DNA from: Lysobacter avium
Lineage (GTDB): Bacteria; Pseudomonadota; Gammaproteobacteria; Xanthomonadales; Xanthomonadaceae
Assembly (NCBI RefSeq): GCF_015209745.1
Contig: NZ_CP063657.1
Location: forward strand, 1,116,001 to 1,180,000
DNA: 64,000 bases
Direction: 5' to 3'
Shown here: one piece after another, positions 25,528 to 35,686 of the stretch
Layout of the letters: every line of letters begins with the position of its first letter
How positions within the stretch are numbered: the stretch's first letter is position 1
Notes under the pieces: generated by a model
What the model was told of the DNA's origin: nothing
The model's input: the letters and a program-made list of their open reading frames with translations, nothing else
Database searches by the model: none
Position numbers and translations under genes: made by a program

Positions 25528-26639
25528 GCGCGTCCGCCGTGAAAGCCGACCCGATGCGGCTGGTGCGCGAGGACCTCGCCGGATTTGCCGGTTACGCGTC
25601 GGCCCGAACCGCCGCGTTGGACGGGGACACCTGGCTCAACGCCAACGAATCCCCTTCGCCCAATGCCGCCGATACCGATGGCGCGCTGCGTCGCTATCCC
25701 GATCCGCAACCCGGTGCGCTGCGCACGCTGCTGGCGGGGCTGTACGGGTGCGACGCCGACCGCCTGCTGGTCGGGCGCGGCAGTGATGAGGCCATCGACC
25801 TGCTCGTCCGCGCGCTGTGCCGGCCCGGCGCCGACGCGGTGCTGGTCACCCCGCCGACCTTCGGGATGTACGCCGTGAGTGCTCGCTTGCACGGCACCGC
25901 GGTGATCGAGGTTCCGCTGCTGGACAACGAAGCGCCGGATCGCCCGATCGGGTTTGAAGCCGATTTCGCGGCGATCGAGCGTGCGGCAACCGCGGGTCCG
26001 GTCAAGATCGTTTTCCTCTGCTCGCCGGGCAATCCGACCGGCTCTGCGCTGCCGCTGGAGCGCATCGAGACGCTGGCGCGGGCGTTGCAGGACCGCGCAC
26101 TGGTCGTGGTCGACGAGGCGTACGGGGAATTCAGCGAGGTCGCCTCGGCGGCGTCCCTGATCGACCGTCAACCCAATATCGCCGTGCTGCGGACGCTGTC
26201 CAAGGCGCACGCACTGGCTGGTGCGCGGATCGGCAGCGTGATCGCCGACGCCGGCCTGATCGCGGTGCTCCGTCGCTGCCAGGCGCCGTATCCCTTGCCA
26301 ACGCCGTGCATCGATTTTGCCTGCCGGTCGCTGTCGGCCGAGGCGATCGCGCGCACAGATGCGGGCGTCGCCCAGGTCCTCGCCGAGCGCGAGCGCCTGC
26401 ACGCGGCGCTGACCGACAGCGCAGCCGTCCGGCGGGTGTATCCGTCGCAGGCCAACTTCCTGCTGGTGCGGTTCCACGAGCCCGACGCCGCGATGGCGCG
26501 CCTGCTTGCCGCCGGCATCGTCGTCCGCGATCAACGCGCCGCCAGCGGACTTGGCGATGCGCTGCGGATCACCGTCGGTACCCGTGACCAGAACAACCGC
26601 GTCATCGACGCCATCAACACTTTGGAGCGCACGCAATGA
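25524..26639 (+). CDS. hisC: Histidinol-phosphate aminotransferase
   Basis: The 371-residue class I/II PLP aminotransferase has LNANESPSP (substrate arm), [44 protein letters not shown] and the PLP-lysine segment [17 protein letters not shown]. It transaminates imidazole-acetol phosphate to histidinol phosphate. The start overlaps hisD and the stop overlaps hisB, each by 4 bp. Confidence 0.95.
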   Translation: MSASAVKADPMRLVREDLAGFAGYASARTAALDGDTWLNANESPSPNAADTDGALRRYPDPQPGALRTLLAGLYGCDADRLLVGRGSDEAIDLLVRALCRPGADAVLVTPPTFGMYAVSARLHGTAVIEVPLLDNEAPDRPIGFEADFAAIERAATAGPVKIVFLCSPGNPTGSALPLERIETLARALQDRALVVVDEAYGEFSEVASAASLIDRQPNIAVLRTLSKAHALAGARIGSVIADAGLIAVLRRCQAPYPLPTPCIDFACRSLSAEAIARTDAGVAQVLAERERLHAALTDSAAVRRVYPSQANFLLVRFHEPDAAMARLLAAGIVVRDQRAASGLGDALRITVGTRDQNNRVIDAINTLERTQ

Positions 26640-27718
26640 GTGGTCTGACCCCGATCCTGTTCGTGGATCGTGACGGCACCCTGATCGAGGAGCCGCACGA
26701 TTTCCAGCTCGACAGCCTGTGCAAGCTGCGCTTCGTCCGCGACGTCGTGCCGGCGATGCTGAAGCTGCGCGACGCCGGCTATGAGTTCGTGATGGTCACC
26801 AACCAGGACGGCCTGGGCACCGACGCATTCCCGCAGGAGGCGTTCGACGGTCCGCAGCAGCTGATGATGCAGATCCTCGAGAGCCAGGGCATCACCTTCC
26901 GCGAGGTGCTGATCGACACCAGTTGGCCGGCCGACAACGCGCCCACGCGCAAGCCGGGAATCGGCTTGGCCCTGCACCTGCTGAAGGACCGCGGAATCGA
27001 CTGGAAACGCTCGGCGATGGTCGGCGACCGTGAAACCGACAACGGCTTCGCCCACAACATGGGCATCCGCGGGTTCCAGCTGCGTACCGAGCGGTTCGGC
27101 GGTGAGTGGGACTGGCCCGGCATCGCCCATGAGCTGGCCGATGCGCCACGCCGCGCGGTGGTCACCCGCGACACCCGCGAGACCCGCGTCCGGGTCGAGG
27201 TCGACCTGGACCGCGTCGCCGAGCCGCAGGTCTCGACCGGCCTGGGGTTCTTCGACCACATGCTCGAGCAGATCGGCAAGCACGGCGGTTTCGCGCTGCA
27301 GCTGGAGTGCGAGGGTGACCTGCACGTGGACGAGCACCACACCATCGAGGACAGCGCGCTGGCGCTCGGCCAGGCGCTGCGTGAGGCCCTGGGCGACAAG
27401 CGCGGCATCGGCCGCTACGGATTCACCCTGCCGATGGACGAGACGCTGGCCAGCGCCGCGCTGGATTTCTCGGGTCGGCCGTATTTCGTGTTCGACGGCG
27501 AGTTTCAGCGCGAGATGATCGGCGACATGCCGACCGAACTGGTGCCGCATTTCTTCCGATCCCTGTGCGAAGGCGGACGGATCAACCTCAACCTGTCGGT
27601 CCACGGCGACAACGACCACCACAAGGTCGAGGCGGGGTTCAAGGCGGTCGCGCGCACCCTGCGCCAGGCGATCCGGCGCGAAGGCCGGGAACTGCCGAGC
27701 ACCAAGGGAACACTGTGA
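26636..27718 (+). CDS. hisB: Bifunctional histidinol-phosphatase / imidazoleglycerol-phosphate dehydratase
   Basis: The 360-residue fusion has an N-terminal HAD phosphatase ([13 protein letters not shown] with D11 and D13; [39 protein letters not shown]). A C-terminal dehydratase follows from about residue 170, with His-rich metal motifs [32 protein letters not shown] and [16 protein letters not shown]. It catalyses steps 6 and 8 of the pathway. The bifunctional form is typical of Gammaproteobacteria. Confidence 0.96.
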   Translation: MSGLTPILFVDRDGTLIEEPHDFQLDSLCKLRFVRDVVPAMLKLRDAGYEFVMVTNQDGLGTDAFPQEAFDGPQQLMMQILESQGITFREVLIDTSWPADNAPTRKPGIGLALHLLKDRGIDWKRSAMVGDRETDNGFAHNMGIRGFQLRTERFGGEWDWPGIAHELADAPRRAVVTRDTRETRVRVEVDLDRVAEPQVSTGLGFFDHMLEQIGKHGGFALQLECEGDLHVDEHHTIEDSALALGQALREALGDKRGIGRYGFTLPMDETLASAALDFSGRPYFVFDGEFQREMIGDMPTELVPHFFRSLCEGGRINLNLSVHGDNDHHKVEAGFKAVARTLRQAIRREGRELPSTKGTL

Positions 27719-28332
27719 GCGCAACGGTTCTGGTCGATGCAGGCGGTGCCAACCTGGGATCGGTGCGCTACGCGCTCGAGCGCTTGGGCGCGGACGTCCG
27801 GGTCAGCCGCGACCCGCAGGAAATTGCGACGGCAGAACGGGTGATCCTGCCCGGCGTCGGCGCCGCGGCATCCGGCATGGCCCGACTGCGCGAGCGCGAT
27901 CTGATTGGCGTATTGCGCGGGCTGACCCAGCCGGTACTGGGTATCTGCCTAGGGATGCAGCTGCTGTACGAGGGCTCGGAGGAGGGCGATGTCGAGTGTC
28001 TCGGGCCGATTCCGGGCACGGTGCGGAAACTGGCCGCATCGCCTGCCACCGTCGGCAGTCCCGCCATCCGGGTGCCGCACATGGGCTGGAATACCCTGCA
28101 GTTTTCCCAGGCTGATCCGCTGCTGGAAGGCATCGCGGACGGCGCGCATGTGTATTTCGTCCACAGCTACGCCGCGCCGGTCGACGAGCGGACGCTGGCG
28201 ACGTGCGAACACGGCAGCACGTTCTCCGCGGTGGTGCGCAGCGGCAACCGCTACGGGGCGCAGTTCCATCCCGAGCGCTCGTCAACGGTGGGCATGCGAC
28301 TGCTCGCCAACTTCCTGACGATCACTACGTGA
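27715..28332 (+). CDS. hisH: Imidazole glycerol phosphate synthase, glutaminase subunit
   Basis: The GTG at 27715 overlaps the hisB stop (GTGA) and gives the normal 205-residue length with [20 protein letters not shown] at the start. The class I amidotransferase triad is visible: Cys in [19 protein letters not shown], His and Glu in [14 protein letters not shown]. It feeds ammonia to HisF. A 77-bp spacer separates it from hisA, the longest gap in the operon. Confidence 0.95.
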   Translation: MSATVLVDAGGANLGSVRYALERLGADVRVSRDPQEIATAERVILPGVGAAASGMARLRERDLIGVLRGLTQPVLGICLGMQLLYEGSEEGDVECLGPIPGTVRKLAASPATVGSPAIRVPHMGWNTLQFSQADPLLEGIADGAHVYFVHSYAAPVDERTLATCEHGSTFSAVVRSGNRYGAQFHPERSSTVGMRLLANFLTITT

Positions 28333-28409
28333 GCGGGCGCGCGCGCCCATTTGTCCATGGCCGCTTCTTCTCACGATGTGTCACACCCATGATTCCCGGA
28401 GTTGATTGC

Positions 28410-29207
28410 ATGCCTTCCCCCGAACCGCGTCCTGCCGTCGCAGTGGCCCGGCCCACCCCGGACGCATTCGTCGTCTATCCGGCCATCGACGTGCGCGACG
28501 GCCGCGTGGTCCGTCTGCAGCAGGGCGATTACGACCGCGAAACCCGCTACCCCGACCAGCCGGCCATCGTTGCCAGGCGTTATTCCGATGCGGCCGCGTC
28601 CTGGCTGCATCTGGTCGACCTCGACGCGGCGCGTGCGGGCGGCTACACACTGCAACCGCTGTTGCGCGAACTGAAGCAGACGACGGCCCTGCAGATCCAG
28701 ACCGGCGGCGGCGTCCGCACCGAGTCCGATGTCGAGGCGATCCTGGAGGTCGGTGCGGACCGTGTCGTCGTCGGCTCGCTGGCGGTGCGCGAGCCGGACC
28801 AGGTGATCGGCTGGATCCACCGTTTCGGCCCCGAGCGCATCACCGTCGCGCTGGACGCACGCCAGGACGAAGACGGGCGCTGGCAATTGCCGACCGCCGG
28901 CTGGACCTGCGCCAGCGATGTCTCGCTGGAAATCCTGCTGGCGCGCTACGCCGGCGAAGGCCTGCGCCACCTGCTGTGCACCGACATCGCCCGCGACGGG
29001 ATGATGGCCGGCCCCAACCTGGATTTCTATCGCCACCTGCTCGCGCTGGCACCGGACATGCAGTTGCAGGCCTCCGGCGGCATGCGCGACACCGCCGACA
29101 TCGCTGCGGTGCGCGACGCGGGCTGCAGCGGCGCGATCCTGGGCAAGGCGCTGCTGGACGGTCGACTGGACCTGGCGTCGGCGCTGGCCGAGGAGCGTCC
29201 ATGCTGA
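28410..29207 (+). CDS. hisA: ProFAR isomerase (phosphoribosylformimino-AICAR ribotide isomerase)
   Basis: The ATG at 28410 has GGAG 8 bases upstream and is preferred to ATG at 28389. The 265-residue (beta/alpha)8 barrel has [20 protein letters not shown] (catalytic Asp), [61 protein letters not shown] (second Asp) and [13 protein letters not shown]. The N-terminus is about 18 residues longer than usual. The stop overlaps hisF by 7 bp. Confidence 0.95.
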   Translation: MPSPEPRPAVAVARPTPDAFVVYPAIDVRDGRVVRLQQGDYDRETRYPDQPAIVARRYSDAAASWLHLVDLDAARAGGYTLQPLLRELKQTTALQIQTGGGVRTESDVEAILEVGADRVVVGSLAVREPDQVIGWIHRFGPERITVALDARQDEDGRWQLPTAGWTCASDVSLEILLARYAGEGLRHLLCTDIARDGMMAGPNLDFYRHLLALAPDMQLQASGGMRDTADIAAVRDAGCSGAILGKALLDGRLDLASALAEERPC

Positions 29208-29980
29208 GCCGGCGGATCATCCCCTGCCTGGACGTCGCCGATGGCCGCGTCGTCAAGGGCGTGCGTTTCCGCGACCACGTCGATGTCGGCGATATCGTCG
29301 AGCTGGCCATGCGTTACCGCGATGCCGGCGCCGATGAGCTGGTGTTCTACGACATCACCGCCAGTCCGCAGGGACGCCACGTAGACAAGGGCTGGGTCGA
29401 GCGGATCGCGCGCGTCATCGACATCCCGTTCTGCGTTGCCGGCGGTATCCGCAGCGTGGCGGATGCCCGTGAGGTGCTGCACGCCGGCGCCGACAAGATC
29501 TCGATCAACACGCCGGCGCTGCAACGGCCTGAACTGGTGGCCGAGCTGGCCGACGCGTTCGGCGTCCAGTGCGTGGTCGTGGGCGTGGACAGCCTGCGCG
29601 ATGAGGACGGCCAGTGGCGCGTGCGCCAGTTCACCGGCGACGTGCAGCGCACCCGGGCGCTGGCGAAGACCACCCTGGAGTGGGTCGCGCAGGTGCAGGA
29701 GCTGGGCGCGGGTGAGATCGTGCTCAACTGCATGGGCAGCGACGGCGTGCGCGAGGGCTACGACATCGGACAGTTGCAGCGCGTGCGCGAGGTCTGCGCG
29801 GTGCCGCTGATTGCGTCCGGCGGGGCGGGGACTTCCGGGCACTTCCTCGACCTGTTCCGCCGTGTCGACGTCGACGGCGCGCTTGCCGCCAGCGTCTTCC
29901 ATTCCGGCGCCATCGCCATTCCCGAACTCAAGCAGTACCTGCATGCGCAGGGCATCGAGGTGCGTCATGCCGTTTCCTGA
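29201..29980 (+). CDS. hisF: Imidazole glycerol phosphate synthase, cyclase subunit
   Basis: The ATG at 29201 gives a 259-residue (beta/alpha)8 barrel starting [20 protein letters not shown], with [52 protein letters not shown] and [17 protein letters not shown]. Both catalytic Asp positions are in place. It pairs with HisH. The stop overlaps the hisIE start by 14 bp. Confidence 0.96.
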   Translation: MLSRRIIPCLDVADGRVVKGVRFRDHVDVGDIVELAMRYRDAGADELVFYDITASPQGRHVDKGWVERIARVIDIPFCVAGGIRSVADAREVLHAGADKISINTPALQRPELVAELADAFGVQCVVVGVDSLRDEDGQWRVRQFTGDVQRTRALAKTTLEWVAQVQELGAGEIVLNCMGSDGVREGYDIGQLQRVREVCAVPLIASGGAGTSGHFLDLFRRVDVDGALAASVFHSGAIAIPELKQYLHAQGIEVRHAVS

Positions 29981-30584
29981 TCCCGACTCGCTCGCCTGGG
30001 ACCCCGCCAGCGGGCTGCTGCCCGCCATCGTGCAGGACGCGGATACGCTGCGGGTGCTGATGCTCGGCTACATGGACCGCGCCGCGCTGCAGACCATCCG
30101 CGAGACCGGCAAGGTCAGCTTCTACAGCCGCAGCCGGCAGCAGGCCTGGACCAAGGGCGAGACTTCCGGCAATTTCCTCAACCTGGTCTCGCTGCAGGCG
30201 GACTGCGACGACGACACCCTGCTGGTGCTGGCGCGGCCGCAGGGACCGACCTGCCATCTCGACCGCGCCAGTTGCTTCCCGGAAGCGCCGGGCAACCTGC
30301 TGGCCGAGCTCGATGACGTCGTTCGCCAGCGCGAGCTCGAGCGGCCCGCCGGAAGCTATACGACCAGCCTGTTCGAAAGCGGCATCCGTCGCATCGCGCA
30401 GAAGGTCGGCGAGGAGGGCGTGGAGACTGCACTCGCCGCCGTGGCCGAGGACGACGAGGCGCTGTCAGGTGAGGCGGCTGACCTGATCTTCCATTTGATG
30501 GTGCTGCTGCGCGCGCGCGGGCTTTCGCTGGACGCCGCGATTGCCGTGATGCGCGAGCGCCACCGCGCCGACCGCGCCGGTTGA
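29967..30584 (+). CDS. hisIE: Bifunctional phosphoribosyl-AMP cyclohydrolase / phosphoribosyl-ATP pyrophosphatase
   Basis: The 205-residue fusion has an N-terminal HisI domain ([59 protein letters not shown] with metal-binding Asp/Cys, HLDRASCF). The C-terminal HisE domain is MazG-like ([57 protein letters not shown]). It catalyses steps 2 and 3. It is the last gene of the operon. Confidence 0.95.
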   Translation: MPFPDPDSLAWDPASGLLPAIVQDADTLRVLMLGYMDRAALQTIRETGKVSFYSRSRQQAWTKGETSGNFLNLVSLQADCDDDTLLVLARPQGPTCHLDRASCFPEAPGNLLAELDDVVRQRELERPAGSYTTSLFESGIRRIAQKVGEEGVETALAAVAEDDEALSGEAADLIFHLMVLLRARGLSLDAAIAVMRERHRADRAG

Positions 30585-30660
30585 GTGCGGCTTCGGGGGG
30601 ACTCGCCTGGCGTTCGGCGCTGCTAGGCTTCGATCCTGTCTCTGCAACGGAACGGCCCGC

Positions 30661-32343
30661 ATGCGCGCATCCCTTCACCCCTCGGCTCGTCCACCTCACC
30701 GCCGTGCGCCGCTGATCCGGCCGACATTCGCGGCGCTGGGCCTGGGCGCAGCGCTGGTCTGGACTCCGCTGCCGGCTTCCGCGCAGGCCCCGGCCGTCGC
30801 GCAGCAAGGCGCGGACTTCACCGGCGTGGTCTACACGGACGCCAACGGCAACGGCCAGCGCGACCCGGATGAGGCGGGCGTGGCCGGGGTCAAGCTCTCC
30901 AACGGTCGCGACATCGTCCGCAGCGCCGCCGACGGCAGCTACCGGATCACCGTCCGCCCGGGTGACACGGTGTTTGCAGTGAAGCCCGCGGACTACGCCT
31001 TCGCCACCCGCGCCGACGGGTTGCCGGCGTTCTGGCAGCACTACTTTCCCGCCGGCTCGCCCGAGCTCCAGTACGGCGGCATCCCCGCGGACACGCGCCT
31101 GAGCATGGATGTGGTGCTGCAGCCCCGCCCGGCGCCGGCGGGCGATCTGCAGGTGCTGTTGATGGCCGACCCGCAGGTGAAATCGCTGGTCGACGTTGAC
31201 TACTACGATCGCGACATCCTGGACACGATCCGCAAGGGCGCACCCGCGCAACTGGGACTGAGCCTGGGCGACATCGTCGATGACGATCTGTCGCTGTACC
31301 CGTCAATCAACGCCCGCACCGCGACACTGGGCGTGCCGTGGCTGCACGCGCCGGGCAATCACGACATGGACCTGGACGCTGCCTCCGATGCCGACTCGAC
31401 GCTGACCTTCCGCCGGGTTTTCGGCCCGGACACCGTGGCCTGGGAGGAGCGCGGCACGGCGATCGTCCTGCTGGATGACGTCATCCATCTGCCCGGCGCC
31501 GGCTACGTCGGTGGCCTGCGCGAGGACCAGTTTGGCTTCCTCGAGGCCTACCTGCCCACGCTGACCCCGGGTACCCGGCTGGTGGTGGGCGCCCACATCC
31601 CGTTCTTCAACACCGCGGCCGCGACCGGTGCGGAGACCTTCCGCGCTGCCGACCGGCAGCGGCTGTTCCAGTTGCTGCAGCCCTTCGACAACGTGCTTCT
31701 CCTCAGCGGCCACACCCACGTCCAGCAGCATTTCCACCACGGCGCCGCCGAGGGCTGGAACGGCCCGACTCCGCTGCATGAGTACAACGTCGGCGCGGCC
31801 TGTGGCGCGTTCTGGTCCGGGGTCAAGGACGAGGCGGGCATCCCGGATTCGATGATGGCCGATGGCACGCCCAACGGCTACGCACGCCTGGAGATCGGCG
31901 CGTCCGGCGAATACGCCCTGAGCTGGCATCCGGCGCGCCTGCCGGCGAACCAGCCCGGATTCACCCACGCCATGGCGCTGCATGCGCCGCGCGTTTTGCG
32001 GCGCGGCGCCTATCCGGCCTGGGGCGTGTACGCCAACGTGTTCATGGGCATGGACGACAGCCAGGTCGAGTACCGCGTGGGCGACGGCGAATGGAAGCCG
32101 ATGCGCAAGGTGGTGCAGGCCGATCCCCGCCTGCTGGTCGAGAACGTTCGCGACGACGAGGCGCAAGCGCTGCGCGGCTTTGACCGCTCACCCGAAGCCA
32201 AGCCGAGTCGCCACCTCTGGCGCGGCGCGCTGCCCACCGACCTGCCGATCGGCGAACACCGGGTCGAGGTACGGACGCACGATCGCTGGATCGGCGAACA
32301 GACGGCGCACACGACCTACCGGTTGCAGGACGCGAGCGAATAA
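30661..32343 (+). CDS. Secreted calcineurin-like metallophosphoesterase with N- and C-terminal accessory domains
   Basis: The 560-residue protein has a signal peptide (cleavage after about residue 42, PLPASAQA). An N-terminal beta-sandwich resembling the MetallophosN/SdrD-like fold contains FTGVVYTDANGNGQRDPDEA. The phosphoesterase core carries the metal ligands VLLMADPQVK, LSLGDIVDDD, HAPGNHDMD, VVGAHIPFF and LLLSGHTHVQQHFH. A C-terminal domain (MetallophosC-like) starts near 430. It probably acts on phosphoester or phospholipid-type substrates in the periplasm; the substrate is unknown. It converges with mtnC. Confidence 0.85.
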   Translation: MRASLHPSARPPHRRAPLIRPTFAALGLGAALVWTPLPASAQAPAVAQQGADFTGVVYTDANGNGQRDPDEAGVAGVKLSNGRDIVRSAADGSYRITVRPGDTVFAVKPADYAFATRADGLPAFWQHYFPAGSPELQYGGIPADTRLSMDVVLQPRPAPAGDLQVLLMADPQVKSLVDVDYYDRDILDTIRKGAPAQLGLSLGDIVDDDLSLYPSINARTATLGVPWLHAPGNHDMDLDAASDADSTLTFRRVFGPDTVAWEERGTAIVLLDDVIHLPGAGYVGGLREDQFGFLEAYLPTLTPGTRLVVGAHIPFFNTAAATGAETFRAADRQRLFQLLQPFDNVLLLSGHTHVQQHFHHGAAEGWNGPTPLHEYNVGAACGAFWSGVKDEAGIPDSMMADGTPNGYARLEIGASGEYALSWHPARLPANQPGFTHAMALHAPRVLRRGAYPAWGVYANVFMGMDDSQVEYRVGDGEWKPMRKVVQADPRLLVENVRDDEAQALRGFDRSPEAKPSRHLWRGALPTDLPIGEHRVEVRTHDRWIGEQTAHTTYRLQDASE

Positions 32344-32361
32344 GGCGCCAGGCGGCTCGGC

Positions 32362-33069
32362 TCAAACGGCCGGATCGATGCCCTCGAAGGATTCCAGCCG
32401 CCGATGCCCATTGGCAGCGTCGGCGTCGCGCGCCTCCGGATAGTCCTCGCGGCGGTCAATCAGGACCGTGTCCATGCCCGCTTCGCGCGCGGCGTCCAGC
32501 TCGGCCACCACGTCGGACAGGAAAAGTACATGCGCTGCCGGGACGTCGAGCTCGGATGCGATGCGGTCGTAGCTCCTGAAATCGCGCTTGCCGCCAATCT
32601 CGGTGTCAAACCAGCCCGAGAACAGTCCGGTCAGGTCACCCGCATCGCTGTGGCCAAAAAACAGCCTCTGCGCCGGCACGCTGCCTGACGAGTACACGTA
32701 CAACGGAATGCCCTCCGCATGCCAGCGCTGCAGCGCCTGCGCCGCATCGGGGTAGATGTGCGCGGTGAAGTCGCCGTTGCGGTAACCGTCGGCCCAGATC
32801 ATTCCCTGCAGGGCCTTCAGCGCGGTGTGCTTGCGGTCCTCGTCGATCCAGCCCTGCATCACCTCGGCGATCATCGCGTCCTGGCACATGCCGCCCAGCT
32901 CGGTGGCGACCATGTCCAGCCACTTGCGTACCGCCGGCTCGTGCCCGCGGACCTTGACGAAGGCGGGCAGGGCCCGACGCGCAAACGGAAACAACACGTC
33001 CTTGACGAAGGAGATGCTGCTTGTCGTGCCCTCGATATCGGTGAGGACCACCCGGTTTGACGTGGTCAC
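32362..33069 (-). CDS. mtnC: Acireductone synthase (enolase-phosphatase E1)
   Basis: The GTG at 33069 overlaps the mtnD stop (GTGA). The 235-residue HAD enzyme has [20 protein letters not shown] (nucleophile Asp and the family-specific EGTT), [38 protein letters not shown] and [19 protein letters not shown]. It converts 2,3-diketo-5-methylthiopentyl-1-phosphate to acireductone in methionine salvage. It is the last gene of the mtnB-mtnD-mtnC operon. Confidence 0.94.
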   Translation of the reverse strand: MTTSNRVVLTDIEGTTSSISFVKDVLFPFARRALPAFVKVRGHEPAVRKWLDMVATELGGMCQDAMIAEVMQGWIDEDRKHTALKALQGMIWADGYRNGDFTAHIYPDAAQALQRWHAEGIPLYVYSSGSVPAQRLFFGHSDAGDLTGLFSGWFDTEIGGKRDFRSYDRIASELDVPAAHVLFLSDVVAELDAAREAGMDTVLIDRREDYPEARDADAANGHRRLESFEGIDPAV

Positions 33070-33623
33070 TTCGCCGGACTCCCTTCGTGACGCGGAAAGC
33101 GGCCAGCGATGTCGGTGCCGGTGAAATGACCGATCCAGCCGTCGGGCTGCTTGAAGAAGCGGATGGCGACAAAGTCCGGCTCCGCGCCCATGTCGAACCA
33201 GTGCGGCGTGCCGTCGGGCACGGAGATCAGGTCGCCCTGTTCGCACAGCACCTCGTAGACCCTGTCGTCCACGTGCAGGGTGAAGAGTCCCGAGCCGGCG
33301 ACGAAGAAACGCACCTCGTCCTCCTTGTGGAAGTGCTCATCCAGGAAGGTCTTGCGGATATCGGCGCGCTTGGGGTTGTCGGGGCCGACGCTGGCGACAT
33401 CGACGCTCTGGAAGCCGTGTTCGGCGACGAGCCGGTCGATATCGGTCCTGTAGGCGGCGAGGATCTTCTCGGGAGCATCGCCGCCGCTGACCTTGTCGCT
33501 GGTTTCCCAACGCTCGAAGCTCACCCCGATGGCCGCCAGCTCGCGCGCAATCTCCGCGTGGTCGCTCGTGGAGGACACCGTAGTCGCAGGGTCGCGGTCG
33601 GTGAAAATACGCAGACGGCTCAT
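33066..33623 (-). CDS. mtnD: Acireductone dioxygenase
   Basis: The ATG at 33623 ([18 protein letters not shown]) overlaps the mtnB stop by 4 bp; the longer frame extends into mtnB. The 185-residue cupin enzyme has the metal motif [17 protein letters not shown] (two His and Glu) and the fourth ligand in [12 protein letters not shown], followed by [13 protein letters not shown]. With Fe it makes the keto-acid precursor of methionine plus formate; with Ni it makes CO. Confidence 0.94.
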   Translation of the reverse strand: MSRLRIFTDRDPATTVSSTSDHAEIARELAAIGVSFERWETSDKVSGGDAPEKILAAYRTDIDRLVAEHGFQSVDVASVGPDNPKRADIRKTFLDEHFHKEDEVRFFVAGSGLFTLHVDDRVYEVLCEQGDLISVPDGTPHWFDMGAEPDFVAIRFFKQPDGWIGHFTGTDIAGRFPRHEGSPAK

Positions 33624-34255
33624 CGTTGCAGCTTCCTCAGTTCCAGTTCGCATCCCAGCAGGAAATCAAACGCCTCCAGGTGGCGTCGCGCCTCCACCAT
33701 GTCACGCCCCCAGGCATACAGGCCGTGACCATCGATCAGGTAGCCCCACATGGTCTGGCGGTCGAGCAGCGCGTCCACCTGGTCGGCCAGGGTGGGCATG
33801 TGCTGGCTGTTGGGCAGCACCGGCAGCTCGATCGCGGCTTCGTGGGTGGTGTTGCCGTGGAAGGCCTTGAGCATCTCATAGCCTTCCAGCCGCACTTTGC
33901 CGGCAGGGGCGTAGAGGCGCGAGGCGACGGTCTGGTTCTGCGAGTGCGTATGCAACACGCAGCCGACCTCGGCAAAGCGGCGGTACAGACGGGTATGCAG
34001 CAGGGTCTCGGCCGAGGAGCGGCGCTCGGTTGCCACCGCGTTGCCCTCCAGGTCGACCACCATGATGCCGTCGGCGGTCAGCTCGCCCTTGTCGCCGCCG
34101 GACACGGTGATGGCGACATGGTGCGCGTCCAGGCGCTGGGAGAAGTTGCTGCTGGTGGCCGGCGTCCAGCCAGCCGAGGCTATATCGCGGACGTTGCGCG
34201 CCAGCTCGTCGGCGCGTGCGGCAAACAGCTGCGGATCGTAGGGGTATGGCTTCAT
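33620..34255 (-). CDS. mtnB: Methylthioribulose-1-phosphate dehydratase
   Basis: The 211-residue class II aldolase-fold protein has [41 protein letters not shown], the zinc-binding [22 protein letters not shown] and [15 protein letters not shown] (third His). It removes water from methylthioribulose-1-phosphate. It heads the mtnB-D-C run, 52 bp after the NSS transporter gene. mtnA and the MTA phosphorylase/nucleosidase are not in the window. Confidence 0.93.
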   Translation of the reverse strand: MKPYPYDPQLFAARADELARNVRDIASAGWTPATSSNFSQRLDAHHVAITVSGGDKGELTADGIMVVDLEGNAVATERRSSAETLLHTRLYRRFAEVGCVLHTHSQNQTVASRLYAPAGKVRLEGYEMLKAFHGNTTHEAAIELPVLPNSQHMPTLADQVDALLDRQTMWGYLIDGHGLYAWGRDMVEARRHLEAFDFLLGCELELRKLQR

Positions 34256-34307
34256 CCGGCCAGTTTATCGGATGCCCGTGTGAGCCACGCCTGGCGCCCA
34301 CGTTCTG

Positions 34308-35660
34308 TCAGAGCACGACGTTCAGCAGCACGATGAATACCAACAGCGGCGCCACGATGCGCACTACCCAGCGCCAGGTGGTGAACACCGCAGGGGAGAT
34401 GCCCGCAAGCTGCTCGCGCAGCACCGTCTCCTTCAGCGCCCAACCCGCGAACAGGGCGATCAGCAGGCCGCCCAGCGGCAGCATGATGTCGTTGGCGAGC
34501 AGTTCGATCAGGCCCATCAGGTCGCGATCGAGCATGCGCACGTGCGACCAGATGTTGAACGAGAACACCGTCGCCAGACCGATCAGCCAGCACACCCCGG
34601 CGACCATCAGCGAGCCGCGCTTGCGCGGCACGCCTCGACGCTCGACCAGGAACGCGGTGGCAGGCTCCAGCAGCGAGATCGACGAGGTCCACGCCGCCAC
34701 GAACAGCAGGCCGAAGAACATCAGGCCGTAGATCACGCCGCCCGTCATCACATCGAAGGCCAGCGGCAACGAGGTGAAGATCAGTCCCGGGCCGCCGCCA
34801 TGCGGATCGATGCCGAAACCAATCACGATCGGGAAGATGGCCAGGCCTGCAAGCAGGGCGATCGCGGTGTCCGCCAGGGCGACGATGGCGCCGGTCTTGG
34901 GGATGGAGATGTCCTTGGGCAGGTAGGCGCCGTAGGTCATCATCGTGCACATGCCAAGGCTGAGGGAGAAGAACGCCTGGCCCATCGCCGACATCATCAT
35001 GCCGGCATTGACCTTGGAGAAGTCGGGCTCGAACAGGAAGCTCGCCGCCTTGCCCAAATGGCCGGTGGTGGCGCCATAGGCGACCAGTGCCAGCAGGGTC
35101 AGCAGCAGCGCGGGCATCAGGAAACGCACTGCGCGCTCCAGACCCTTCTCCACGCCCAGCCCGACCACGCCCACCGTCAGGCCCATGAACACGGCATGCC
35201 AGCCGGCCAGCTCCCACGGGTTGGCCAGCAGCTCGGAGAAGGTCGCGGCCGGGTCGGTGATGTGGGCACCGCCAAAGGCCTGCATCAGGTACAGCCAGCT
35301 GTAGTGCAGCGTCCAGCCGCCGACCACGCTGTAGAAACTCAAAATCAGGATGCCTGCGACGATGCCGATCCAGCCGATGCTGATCCAGCCCCTGGCCGCC
35401 CCGGTTTCCCTGGTCAGCGCGACCAGCGTGGTGATCGGGCTGCGACGGCCGTGGCGGCCGATCAGGATCTCCGCGATCAGGATCGGCAGGCCGACCAACG
35501 CGATGCACATCAGATACACCAGCACGAACGCGCCGCCGCCGTTGTCGGAGGCCAGGTACGGGAACCGCCAGATGTTTCCAAGGCCGACGGCCGAGCCGGT
35601 CGCTGCGAGGATGAACGCGGTTCGCGAGGACCACATACCGTGGATCGAGGTCTTTTCCAT
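34308..35660 (-). CDS. Neurotransmitter:sodium symporter (NSS/SNF) family amino-acid transporter
   Basis: The 450-residue protein has 11-12 membrane helices and the NSS signature at helix 1: RTAFILAATGSAVGLGNIWR followed by FPYLASDNGGGAF (sodium and substrate site). Further blocks are WISIGWIGIVAGI, MSAMGQAFFSLSLGMCTMMT (helix 6 region) and AAWTSSISLLEPATAF (helix 8). It should import an amino acid or related solute with sodium. It lies 26 bp after the NhaC-type gene and 52 bp before mtnB, so a substrate linked to methionine salvage is possible. Confidence 0.9.
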   Translation of the reverse strand: MEKTSIHGMWSSRTAFILAATGSAVGLGNIWRFPYLASDNGGGAFVLVYLMCIALVGLPILIAEILIGRHGRRSPITTLVALTRETGAARGWISIGWIGIVAGILILSFYSVVGGWTLHYSWLYLMQAFGGAHITDPAATFSELLANPWELAGWHAVFMGLTVGVVGLGVEKGLERAVRFLMPALLLTLLALVAYGATTGHLGKAASFLFEPDFSKVNAGMMMSAMGQAFFSLSLGMCTMMTYGAYLPKDISIPKTGAIVALADTAIALLAGLAIFPIVIGFGIDPHGGGPGLIFTSLPLAFDVMTGGVIYGLMFFGLLFVAAWTSSISLLEPATAFLVERRGVPRKRGSLMVAGVCWLIGLATVFSFNIWSHVRMLDRDLMGLIELLANDIMLPLGGLLIALFAGWALKETVLREQLAGISPAVFTTWRWVVRIVAPLLVFIVLLNVVL

Positions 35661-35686
35661 TCAAGCAGTACCTTGTTGAGTAGCGT

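Noticed and set aside
28406..29980. 524-codon frame spanning hisA and hisF
   Set aside because: The first half is an out-of-frame reading of hisA; only the part from 29201 is a gene (hisF).
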